Shown: in pieces, positions 53,501 through 64,000 of the stretch | Layout of the letters: each line of letters begins with the position of its first letter | Position numbering within the stretch: position 1 is the stretch's first letter | NCBI GenBank assembly: GCA_002118135.1 | Contig: BDIU01000274.1 | Span: forward strand, 1 to 64,000 | Length of the DNA stretch: 64,000 bases | Direction of reading: 5' to 3' | Source: Trebouxia sp. TZW2008 | Taxonomy: Eukaryota; Chlorophyta; Trebouxiophyceae; Trebouxiales; Trebouxiaceae | Position numbers and translations under genes: made by a program | Notes under the pieces: model-generated | What the model was told of the DNA's origin: nothing | Database searches by the model: none | The model's input: the letters and a program-made list of their open reading frames with translations, nothing else

Positions 53501-56500
53501 GCATATTCATTGCTACATTGCTTGCCACTGCTACATTGCTTACCAGTGCTGACGGTGCACCAATCAATGCTACATTGCTGGTGTGACATTGATGAAGCAT
53601 TCCTTTGTTTGCAGCTGACTGTGATGCTGGCTTGGTGTGCACGTATGAGGCCCTGGCAAGTTACGGACGTTGCGCACAACCAGTCAGCACAGGCGCTGCC
53701 TGCGGCGTCAACAGAACAAATGGTGGAGACAGCATTAGTAAGCTTTCTCTGAATCACGCTGTCTGACTCATGCTTGTCCATGCCTGAGCATCATTGACAG
53801 CAGATTTTACATGCCTGGAAGGGAGTATAGGCACTGGGTAACAATTGGCACTACTGGGTGACTTGTGTGCCTATTCACATGCACATCCTCTTGCGCTGCT
53901 TGCACTTTCTGTAGGTTATTGTGCGGCAGTCGAGAATGCTATCAAATTGGTCGTGCAGCCCATACTATTGGTGCAAGAGTGATGCACAAGCAGGTCTCTT
54001 GCCAAGTCAGCACCATTAGCACAGGGTGTGAAACATCCATGTTTTCTTGTTCTTCTCAGTGCTCTCCTGCTCCCTGTGCATGGCAGCCTGTCCAGTGTGA
54101 TTGCACGACCCTTGACATGTTCTGTGGTAAATGCAGCTGTCTGTGGTCCAGAGGACGTCTGCAAGGGCAATGTATGCACTGCTGTGCCCGTCAACGCCTC
54201 CTGCTCATCATCAGGTGCGCTGACTGACAAGGCATTGTTTCATGCTGTAGCTAGCACAATTGCTGCACATATCATGCAAGGAGCATGGGTTGCACCTGGT
54301 AGCAGGTAGCATAAATATAGACATCCACAACTCATGCATGCAATGACTCTGTATGTCATGCCCATTTAACATATGTAGCTTTTCTAACCAGACTGCCGTT
54401 GAGCATCTTTTGGGGAGCCCATGTGCACAGCGTTTTCATGCTGTGAGAACCCATTACAAGACAAAGCAGCGCAAAACAAAGACAAGGCCAAAACAAAAGA
54501 AAAGTGCGTAAATACAGGCATTCAAGCCCAAATTCTGGACCCACCGTCTGACCTAGGCTGTGTGTCGTGCAGCTGATTGTGGCAGCAATCAAATTTGCAA
54601 TTCGGCGAAAGAGTGCACAGCGCCCATTCCCTTATATGGCAACTGCACCAATTCAGGTAAGTTAATACTCCAGTCATCATTGTTGCTGCTGCATGAGCCT
54701 GTATACTTACACACACGCTGCCTATGAGCTGGCTGCAATGCCAGCTGACTAAGCTGCTGACTAAGGTGCTAACTCATCTGATGACTAAGGTGGCCTTCAA
54801 ATGGTGTGAACATATCAACAAGTGCAATACTGAGTGTGACTCTCAAATTTCTGAGGTCTCTGCAAAATACATGTTGGGTATGCTGTGCAGATGACTGTGA
54901 GTTCAATGCTGAGTGCGGGACAACCAGGAACTGTCAGAATGTCCAGGATTGCGGTCCAAACAGCTGTCAATACATCTCAACATGTGCGTCACCTGGAACT
55001 TGTCAGCTCACATCGAACTTTGACTACGGCTACAGCCAAGTCCGTTGCAACACAACAGGTACTCCACTGCCATGATCTTTTCCACTGTCCATGCATATCA
55101 TTCACTTCATTCAAAACGCAACCAGAACGCATGCAAGCTCTGCTGGCCCAGCTAGGTGTGTAAAAGAGTAATCATTTCCATACTTGATTAGGTCGCAACA
55201 CATGTGATCAGACCTACTGGCTGGCTGAAACATGTAACTTATCTCTCTATCTGACTGCCACTGTTTTGTACAGTATGCGGCATGGAGCCTTGCACAAGCT
55301 TGTTGTCATGTCTGCAATGTTGCGTCTCCCCAGTGATTCGATGTGCTGCTTTTTTTGGTCTGCAGAGTAATGCTGCTCAATCACATCTGAATGTGCAGGC
55401 AGAATCACTTGCATGCGTGTGCATTCTGACCTTTCCTCTGGTGAGGGCCGTATTGTGTAGACTGTCATAGAGACACCTGGCTACAGTGACTTCTTGGTGT
55501 AAAGAATGCCTTGATTTCCAGGAAAACTGTTCTCACATTGAACTGTGCTCACTCACTGGCACGGCTCCAGTCAGAATGCACCTGATTGCATCCCATTGCA
55601 TTGTCCACACATCAAGAACGTCTTTACATCAATTGTCCTTACAAAGAGAAGTTGCTGTACACACACTGCAGCTTCATTCCACTGACGCTTGTGATGCAGA
55701 TGACTGTCCTGTTTGCAAGCAGTTTGCACGTGTTTACATGCGCATTCTGACCTTTGTCATGGTCAATCCATTCACAACACACACACTATGACAAATTGAA
55801 GGACCCTGCCTCAGAGTATCGCGACTCGATTTTGCTGATGCTTGTGATGCAGATGACTGTCCTGTGCCAGCTTACTGTGACTCCAGCTATTGGTGTAGCT
55901 CAGAATATGGGTACCAACAAGAAAATTGTCGGACTGATGGTGAGTCCATACACCCCTTTCAAGCTATGCATTTGACAGTCAGTCTGTCCAACAGTATGTG
56001 CATTGTGGTAGCTTAGACCTAGCAGCCCAAGGCACCTAATGCTTGAGGTGAATCAGCAAACAGACACCTGCTAGTGTGCATCATAACAGGAGTACTGCTT
56101 GACACACGGCAATAGAGCTTTAGATGTGTGTGTGTGTGGCCCAAGCACACTATTCTACCATGCGTGGTGATGTTGGATTGTGACATAACCGCTGACTTGG
56201 GCTGCAGGCGATTGCCAGAATTCCTATGAAGAGTTCTGGAGAGACATGGACTTAGTCTGTGTTGGTTCAGATCCTGTCAACGCCACTTGTCAGCCTGGCA
56301 TACAGGCAGGCAAATTCTGCAACTCAACTGGTACGACACCATGCACATAGCTTATTCACGCTCATATTACTGCTGCATGGCATGTACACCATAATATATG
56401 CAGATATGGTTTGTAATCTGTGAGCAAAGTGCTGTCCTTGGGTTTGCGCAGTGCATGCTCTGCTATATGCATACACACACATGCATGCAGTGCTGTCCCT

Positions 56501-59500
56501 GTGTGATGCCATGTATGCTTTGCTATGTGCATGCTCACGTGCACGCAGTTTTATCTTGGTACATTGCCATGTGTGCACTTAAACGTCTTCTAGATGTTGT
56601 TGTGTTGCTGCAGATCAGTGTGCGACTGGGCTGATATGTGATGACCAGAATTGCACTGCAGTGGCTGCAAATGAGGCTTGCACCTCAAGTGGTAGGCTTG
56701 GCTGCGCTCTGATGTGCATTTGGATTTGTCTTTGAACTCGTTCTGCTGAGGAGAATGCTGGTCTAGTTTTACATGCCAAGAGCTTGCGGACTTGAGACCA
56801 TTGTGTTACCTTTTCTTATCTGTGATGCTGCCTGTGAACGCTGTTTTCAAGCAAGTCCGATCATCAGCAGTCTACACTAGAGACTGTGATGCATAGGACA
56901 AAAGTATCTCACTGGTCAGTACATTGTGCACTATGCCATGTCAAAGTCAGAACCTGTCATACAGACATCATCCCAACAGAAATGAAACTGTTGCGTGCAG
57001 ATGACTGCGCTCATGGCAGCATCTGCCTTTCCACTGGGGTCTGTGATCTGCCTGGGCACCCAGGCAGTAGCTGTGCTGTAGACGGTCAGTATCTCTGCAA
57101 ACTTCTGTGTATGTCTGTGCTGTATGCAAGACTTAGCAGGACAACATAGTTCAGCTCCAAAGATTGAAGTTGGATGTCCCTTGAGCCACATCCCTCGCTT
57201 CCCACCCTGCACTGCAAATCCTGTGGATTGATTGCTTGAGCATATTGGCTGTACACTGCCAAAAGTTCCTCTAGACAATCGCTGCTCTGACACTGTTGCT
57301 AACTCTTCACTGGCAGAGCAAGTTGTAGCACCTCGTCAAAACCTTCGCATGTATGACTTGGTGCTGTGCTCTAACATCATCATCATCAAGTGATACATTT
57401 GACAATGAGCAGCGTCTCTTTGAGGTGTTGCTGCAATGTCACAGCAAATGATTGTGCATGAGACGGATTTAGATTGCAAACACTTGTCATTGCCGGAACG
57501 TGGTCATATCTGCAATGGCAACAGTCATGCCGGTCAATTGCACAAAAGTGACCTTAGTGCGTAGCCTCGACAAAAATGTCGACGTGGTGCTGACAAGTGC
57601 TTGTGCTGTGCAGCTGATTGTGGCACTCAGCTCTGCAGTGACAATGTGTGTGCAAAGCTCAATAACAGCGGCGAGCCGTGTTTAAAGTCAGGTCGGCACT
57701 TGCATCATCACTTGTTGACGACAATGCAGGACAACATTTTGAAAATTGGCCAGTCTCGCTTGCTAAGCTGAGCTTGCAACTTCCCCTTGCTTGACAACAC
57801 ATTGCTGGCATGTCTGACATTGGCTCACTTTTGCCTTAACCAGAGCTTCTGAAAGTGCGTTCAGGAATGATTGCAACATTAACATTTCTCTTTGTGCGTC
57901 GGCATGAACATAGCTTGCCGAGAACATGCCGGTTTGGCAAGACACAATTTGTGGTGGTTACACCTAGCATTTGCTGAACAATGTATTGTCCTCACCATTG
58001 TCAACGCTAATGCAGAGGACTGTAACTTCAATCTGGTGTGTGGGAGCTACCGTTACTGTTTTTATCCAAGCAACAATGGGTCCTTTTGTACATCAACAGG
58101 TGAATGTTTCCCTCCTTGTGATCAAGCAGCTTGAGCACCAGCTGAGCATTATAAGATAGAGTCCACTGGCACCAACGGGTCTGTCGCTTTGTAATGACAC
58201 AGCTAGCTCTGTCTTGGCCGCAGCCATTTGCCTTGGACAAAAAATCACCGCTATGCTTGGCTGCAGCTGTTTGCCTTGCGAGAAAAGGCCATGATGCTTT
58301 GACTGCAGCTGTTTGCCATTGAGACAAAGTTGCCAGTTTTGTCTTAGCTGCAGTTATTTGCGTTTGAGAGGAAGTTGCTGTTGCGCTTTGGTTGCAGCTG
58401 TTTGTCTTTCAGACAAGAACCCATTGCTTTGGCTGCAGTTGCTCCCCTGTTGCCAGTGCTATTCCAGCTGTTACTTTGAGAGCATGATGTGGACCACTTG
58501 TGATGTATCACTTGCAACTGTTTGCTATGAATTTTTCAGCTGTGCAGATGACTGCCAGCCTAAGCTAGACTTGTCACTTCTGTCTTGACTGCAGCCATGT
58601 GCCTTCATAACTCAGGCGCATTTGTGTTTCTGGTTGTCACACTGAAGTCATCAAGCTGAAAATTGACTATGCAGATGACTGCCAGCCTAGCGTGCAACTG
58701 TTGTTTGTAGCTTGGTTGGAGCTTTTCGCCTCCAAAAGTCAGTCGCAACTTCTTTCTTGGTTGTCACAAGGAAATCACCAAGTTGGCAAATGGCTGTGCA
58801 GATGACTGCTACGCTGGGTTGCACTGCAACGCTGCCAGTAGATGCGCAGAGCCGTTAGCAGCAGGCGCCGCTTGCACTGAGAATGGTAAGCACAAAGCTT
58901 CGGTGTTTCCTTCTTGCAAGTCAGTAACGCTTTGAGATTGCAAGATAATGATACCATCGATGCTGTGTAAGCACCACGTGTACAGTGCATGTCTAGCTGA
59001 GGAACCTCATCTTTGCAGTCATTTGCTGCCAAGACGCAAACTTGATCTTGTCAAGCCAAAGTGCATTTGAGCATGCTGCTATCAGATACACTCTGCATCC
59101 TTTTGATCAATCAATGACATTTTGACCCAACAGGAGGGTCAACAGACAATATTCACAATAACACAAACAACTTCAGCCATAGAGGACTGACATGAATCCG
59201 CTTTCTTGCAGTCATCGTCACATGAACCACATATAGTATAGCAGTATCCGCTTTCTTTTGTGACTGCTCTGTGTCCCTTGCATGCCCACGCTTCAAACCC
59301 ATGTCCATGACCTTGCGCAATGGAGTCATTATGCATCAAATGTTCATGTCTGCTTCACATGATGAGCTCATGATACTGGCTTTGACTGTGCATGTTTGCT
59401 TCATATGTTCACATTCCCTTTAGGTTTGACTGTGTGATATGCAGATGATTGTGCAACTGGTCTTGTGTGCGACGACCAGTCCGTTTGTGCTGTGGCTATT

Positions 59501-62500
59501 GCGATCGGTGGCGCCTGTGAGGCCACAGGTATGCTTTTCAGTCTGAACCACTTGAGGATTGTTTGCAGTCTGAATGATGTAGCAGTATCTTTGCATTCTT
59601 GCAAAACTTGTCGTGACCCAAATTGGGAGAGTTAGCTTGCATTTTCCATTTCCCTGTGCCAATATCCTAAATTGTGCACAACATTTTGTCTTGCAGCTTG
59701 AATTTAGCTCTTTGGACGCCGCACGCTATCTTGCTGACAATTGAACTGGCTTCACCCCTTGCTGCTTTCACCTGACCCGTGTTTTGTTCTTGCTTCTTCT
59801 TGCATAGACCACCATGGGTGTACAGACTGTCACATCACTCCTTAATCAGCCTTACTGCCGTTAATTTGTACAGCTGAGCTACAGCCTGTTTAAATAAATC
59901 TGCTGGCCTGCTGTACACTGCCGTGTTTGCATAGCATCATGAGCAAAACTCGCAATATGTAGTGGACCAATCTAATGATGGGCATGAGTCAAGCATGATG
60001 CCGTGTGCTGCAGCTGATTGTGCCATACAAGCAACATGCAGCAGTGGACTGTGCGCTGAAGTGGCTTCAGGAATTGCTTGCTCTCAATCAGGTTAGGCTG
60101 TTTGCAATGACTGCTGCAAATCCGTTGAATTGCTTGCATACACCATGGGTTTTGGCAGAGACAGTGCATGCTTCTGCGTGCATTGAGCAGGTCCATACAA
60201 TCTCACTAGCAAGCATGATCATGATCTTGATGATGAGCATCTGCAATGGCTTTGAAGGTTCCCAGCCATTCACCATCACATTGTGAACCAAAAAATTTCC
60301 CAGATGATGGTGACAATGATGATGTCAACAAGACAGTTTAGATGTAGCTTGCGTGCGTAACTGTGCTCGTTGATGTGTGTAGACTGGCCTGGATTTTCTG
60401 AGCTGGAAATTGCGTACAAGCTGCAATGCAATGCCCTGATTTTGCTTCTTTAGCTGTCATTCCTGACTTGAAGTTTGATGGGTAGGCGAGCTGGTCATTC
60501 AGCCTGTGTGTGCGTGAGCAAGCAATTGTGAGTGCGTGCAACTGTAGCCTTGCTGACACTAAGAGAAGCTGCAGCCAACCTTGTAAGTATGTGCCAATGC
60601 AGATGAATGCGGCAACGGCTTCATCTGCAGCAGTCTCTGGGGCAATTGCACTACGCCTGCTAAGTTCTTCCAGACGTGTGGCGATTCAGGTAAAGGCAGA
60701 AATCCAAGTGTGCTGTTTTGCCATCAAGCATGCGATGTTGCTGGTCTTGGTTTCAGCTATAGCACTCAGCCTGCCTCAAGCTGATTGACACGTAGTCATT
60801 GCCACTGTGTGGCATATACGATCAGCCATATTGACTGGCTCAAGCATGTACAATTCTCCTCCTTTGTCAACTCAACATTCACCTTGTCTGCAGATGACTG
60901 TGCCGGGACCTTTGGCTGTCATTACAACCATGTTTGCTACACTGAGAATGCAGATGGCCAGTACTGCTCAGCCTCAGGTATGCCCTGAAAGATGGGTTGG
61001 ACTGCAACTGCGCTTCACGTTGTGGGCATCCTGCAAAGCTTGCAACAAAACAATGTCAGGACCTTGCAGCTGGTACCAAGACTGCACACGGCAGAGTTTG
61101 CGTGTCACACATCTCGCGCAGCAGCATGTGCCTTGATTGCTTGATAGCTCACTTCATCAATTCAAAGACACATCTCATGCAGCAGCATGTGCCACTTGCC
61201 TTGATTGGTTGATAGCTCACTTCATCAGTTTACAGAGTGACTATTGACTGATGGGTGGCTTGACTGCTTGCTTTGGTTGAGCTTTGATCACTCTCGCGTC
61301 AACACCTATGCTGTTGCAGGGGATTGCAAAAGGACATCCAGGTGTGACATCGGCCAGACGTACAAATGCATCCCTCTGTCATCTGCTGGAGATTCATGTC
61401 AGGCAAATGGTATGTTTGTGCCTGTTCAACACTCCTGTAGACATTGTTCCCTTGTGCTGTTTTCCTCCTCAGGAGGCGTTTGCTGCTCTGCAATGCCCTG
61501 TTTTGAGACAATATGCATCACGGGGAGGATGCTGCACAAGCGCGTGCAGCATGTCATGCTGAAGAGCAGGCAATATGCATTGCCTGTTGCACCTGCCCTT
61601 TCTCAGCCCAGCCTATCCGTAGCATCCCTGCCATTTGCTGTGCCAACGTCAGAAAATGTCATGCTGTGCAATTAGCTGTTGCAGCGACCAAAGAAAGAGT
61701 ATGTGCGCTGCAGATGAATGTGAAGTTGATCTGGTCTGTAACTCTGATGACGTGTGCGCTGACGGCGTCATGACAGGCGCCAGCTGTAACGCTACCGGTA
61801 AGCAGCATGCTGTAGCACTATAGCAAATGCTGATGTCACACTGGCAAAGCATTCCACAGTTGCCCACAGTCTTGATGTCTTCTGAGATGTTCAGGGTCAG
61901 CAGCTTAGAATGCTGATTCCATTTGGGATCCCTGACTTCATCACTGCAGCGCACTTTGCAGCACTTCTCCACAATATGATTCAGGCCATGTTGACAATTT
62001 CTGTGTGGGTTTATGTGTGAATGCATGCCATCTACATACTCAAACAAAGACTCAAGCACCAAGATGTGTGTGTCTGTGCATGTGCAGCTGACTGCATGAT
62101 TGGCGACTACTGTGATGGTGGGGATTGTGTAGCAGGGGCTCGCAACGCTCCTTGCACCTCAACAGGCAAGAACAGCACTTCTCAAATGCTTACTTGCACT
62201 GTCGTTTACAGTTCACTCATGCATGCATGCATGCAAGCATACATTCACTGGCTTCTGACTTGTGCCAAGCTATGGAAGTGCATACAGTAGTCGCCATCTT
62301 TGCTCCTACATACAGTGCAAGCTTGATGCTTGGTTGTGCACTTACTTCAGACAAGGCATGTCTTGCACACAGATGCTTCTGTAGGACACTGTAGTCCAAG
62401 CATGCAATCCTAAATGCCTGCACGCTGTAGCTGTCAATGCCTTCTCTTTTGAAACGCTGCACAGGCAGCGGTCTTCTGTGTTCTGTGATTGTCTTCTGTT

Positions 62501-63651
62501 TGTTTGTGCTTGTTACTGTTTACTTTTGATTGGCATCTGGCATATACAAGACAGCTGATGTGGTCTTGAGCGTCTGCAGAGTATTGTGGCAACGGCTTCA
62601 CCTGCAGCTCCACCAACACATGCCAGGTGCCTCGTCAGCTCTACACAACGTGCAACACGACAGGTACACTTTGCACTGCTAAATTTGCAAACCCAAAATG
62701 CCCATCATGCATTTTGTCAGCTCTACACAATGTGCAACATGACAGGTACACTTTCCACTGCTAAACTTGCAAACCTAAAGTGCCCATCATGCATTGTGTC
62801 AGCTTTACACAATGTGCAACAGAACAGGTACACTTTGCACTGCTAACATTGCAAACTCAAAGTGCCCATCATGCATTTTGTCAGCTCCACACAATGTGCA
62901 ACACGACAGGTATATTCTGCACTGCTAAATTTGCAAACCTAAAGTGCCCATCATGCATTTTGTCAGCTCTACACAATGTGCAGCATGACAGATTATTCTG
63001 CACTGCTAAATTTGCAAATCCAAAGTGCCCATCATGCATTTTGTCAGCTCCACATAATGTGCAACAGAACAGGTACGTTTTGCACTGCTAATGTTGCAAA
63101 CTCAAAGTGCCCATCATGCATTTTGTCGGCTCTACACAATATGCAACATAACAGGTATGCTCTGCACTGCTAAGCTTGTACACCTACAATGCTGGTCACG
63201 CAATATGCCACGACTGCAAAACTGCTGCGATTTTGTTACTGTGAAGTCTGCAGCAACATGACCCTAATGCAATCCTCACTGGTGCATGTCTATACATATT
63301 TACACATGCATCAAGCAAAGAGCGCATTCTGTTGCTGGCATGTGAGATTGCTCACAATGAAGCATAATGAGCATTGAACTGCATTAGTCCATACTGCATG
63401 CCAGCTGCTTCTTTCTCGAAGCAGTCAGTTGCTGTGTGCCCCTGAGCAGTCAACAATGGAACCATGCGGCCTTTGTTGAGTTTGTACACTTGGACTGACT
63501 TGCTATGCATTGTGTGCTGCAGCGGATTGTGCCTACCCTTACACATGTGCAGACAATGATGGGGGATATGACCCAATTTCAGGGTCTTTTGCCTATTCGG
63601 TCAGGGCTTGTGGAGTCGCACGCCCTGACGGCGAATTCTGCATCGAATCTG
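50528..63651 (+). CDS. Giant secreted mosaic protein of Cys-rich single-exon modules (partial)
   Basis: Exons: 50528-50566, 50721-50751 (signal peptide MVTMRLLACSVCLVLSATGV), 50863-51021 (ESPTESS then SPPPPPP runs), then Cys modules 51203-51304, 51527-51637, 51855-51968, 52495-52572, 52694-52777, 52892-52990, 53321-53428, 53615-53737, 54137-54214, 54573-54656, 54891-55058, 55853-55939, 56208-56330, 56614-56691, 57001-57084, 57614-57691, 58016-58099, 58802-58885, 59445-59528, 60014-60091, 60603-60689, 60894-60977, 61320-61409, 61714-61797, 62088-62165, 62580-62663, 63523-63651. Each module is 26-56 aa, starts (A/D)DC, ends near C-xxx-G, and has about four Cys (C-x5/6-C-x4/6-C-x7/9-C). Every module exon is a multiple of three and phase 1 at both ends. 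The gene continues past the right edge. An extracellular matrix or wall role is inferred from the signal peptide and SPPPP linker. I know no family with this module. Confidence 0.8.
51527..55058 (+). repeat. Duplicated five-exon block in the mosaic gene
   Basis: Exons at 51527, 51855, 52495, 52694, 52892 correspond one to one with exons at 53321, 53615, 54137, 54573, 54891. Examples: CRGNG ends the first of each; GLVCTY with CATPVS or CAQPVS marks the second; VCTAVP with CSSSG the third; CNSAK the fourth; DDCEFN with CNTTG the fifth. Third and fourth exons have identical lengths (78 and 84 nt). The fifth exon of block two has 69 extra nt, an apparent internal expansion. Confidence 0.85.
55682..55715 (+). 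repeat. Truncated copy of a mosaic-gene exon start
   Basis: GACGCTTGTGATGCAGATGA and the CTGTCCTGT after it match 55842-55872, the acceptor and first codons of the exon at 55853, but the reading then diverges and no donor follows. Confidence 0.7.
58205..58450 (+). repeat. Degenerate tandem repeat of acceptor-like units
   Basis: About five or six units of 45-60 bp, each with a core like GGCTGCAGCTGTTTGCCTT and GAGA(A/C)AA. Each core resembles a splice acceptor followed by the first bases of a Cys module (TGCAG|CTG). None opens a full module. Confidence 0.75.
58541..58700 (+). repeat. Two truncated copies of the next module's start
   Basis: GTGCAGATGACTGCC at 58551 and TATGCAGATGACTGCC at 58668 copy the acceptor and first codons of the exon at 58802 (GTGCAGATGACTGCT). 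Preceding intron sequence (TGGTTGTCACA then ATCA-CAAG) is duplicated too. Confidence 0.75.
62627..63180 (+). repeat. Seven-copy 82-bp array of an exon end plus 5' splice site
   Basis: The end of the exon closing at 62663 and the start of its intron are repeated in tandem. Equivalent donor positions follow 62663, 62745, 62827, 62909, 62991, 63072 and 63154, so the period is 82 bp with one of 81. The shared core is CAGCTCTACACAATGTGCAA followed by ACAGGTA. Six of the seven keep ACAG|GT; the fifth reads ACAGAT and is dead. Since 82 is not a multiple of three, use of other donors would shift frame. Confidence 0.9.
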
Positions 63652-63965
63652 GCAAGCTTGCTCTTCCTGTAAACAGTGTTTGCGGATGCGGATCCGACAA
63701 ACTTACTGATACATCACATAATAATTGGAAGCATGTATCAGGCAGTTGCCTGCTTGCAAGCTCATTGTGACAGAAAACAGTGTTTGAGAATGCAGATCAG
63801 GCAAACTTGTTGAAATAGTTTACATGTTCAAAAGCACGAATCAGGCAAGCTTGCTGTGACAGCAAACAAGGTTTGAGCATGATTTGTTTAAGTTTGCTGA
63901 AACAGTCAACAATGTTTGAGCAAATAAGTCAGGCCAGGTTGCTGAAAGAGAGAACCACACTTGAA
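63652..63965 (+). repeat. Degenerate repeats after the last visible exon
   Basis: Irregular units of about 50-70 bp share TCAGGCAA(G/A)CTTG, ACAG-AAACA and GTTTGAGA. The unit beginning at 63652 is the exon's own GCAAGC donor region. Confidence 0.65.
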
Positions 63966-64000
63966 TGCACGTCCTTCATTATTTGACATGTTTTTGCTTC

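Noticed and set aside
53913..54053. Possible extra Cys module between two mosaic-gene exons
   Set aside because: A Cys-rich frame exists (CGSRECYQIG...), but its acceptor is in the wrong phase and no phase-1 donor closes it. The matching duplicated block has no exon at this place.

Overview
This window looks like a gene-dense stretch of nuclear DNA from a green alga (Chlorophyta). The evidence is a set of plastid and photorespiration genes (a DRP5B/ARC5-type plastid-division dynamin, phytoene desaturase,a plastid-type sigma factor, a PDZ-rubredoxin membrane protein, a glycolate-oxidase-type enzyme and a CA1P-phosphatase-like enzyme), dense short GT-AG introns ending in TGCAG, N-terminal organelle-targeting-like sequences, and Pro-rich SPPPP secreted proteins. 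The genus cannot be named from the sequence alone. All gene models were assembled by hand from reading frame, splice signals and phase. No tRNA, rRNA or CRISPR array was seen.

Layout, left to right (+ or - strand): a partial unrecognised gene (-); a doubtful small gene (-); ENH1-like PDZ-rubredoxin (+); alpha/beta hydrolase (-); DRP5B in 15 exons (-); FAM221-like Cys/His-rich protein (-); RING E3 ligase (+); histidine phosphatase of CA1P-phosphatase type (-); two tandem F-box/PP2-like paralogues (-); FMN-dependent 2-hydroxyacid oxidase with peroxisomal tail SKM (-); diverged sigma-70 factor (+); phytoene desaturase in 11 exons (-); Gly/Pro-rich protein (+); secreted Cys-containing protein (-); and a very large secreted mosaic gene (+) that runs off the right edge. 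Several neighbours are head to head with 300-460 bp between start codons (FAM221/RING, oxidase/sigma, PDS/Pro-rich, secreted/mosaic), implying shared promoter regions.

Two things stand out. First, the right-hand 13 kb is one gene: a signal peptide, an SPPPP-rich linker, then 27 recognisable Cys-rich modules. Each module is encoded by its own exon, each exon has a length divisible by three, and all are bounded by phase-1 introns. A five-exon block is duplicated in order. This is an exon-shuffling-type architecture that looks like an expandable extracellular protein. Second, many introns across the window (DRP5B, oxidase, PDS, mosaic gene) hold decayed tandem copies of the exon-intron boundary next to them, from a single copy up to a seven-copy 82-bp array containing functional-looking 5' splice sites. 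The same process could have produced both.
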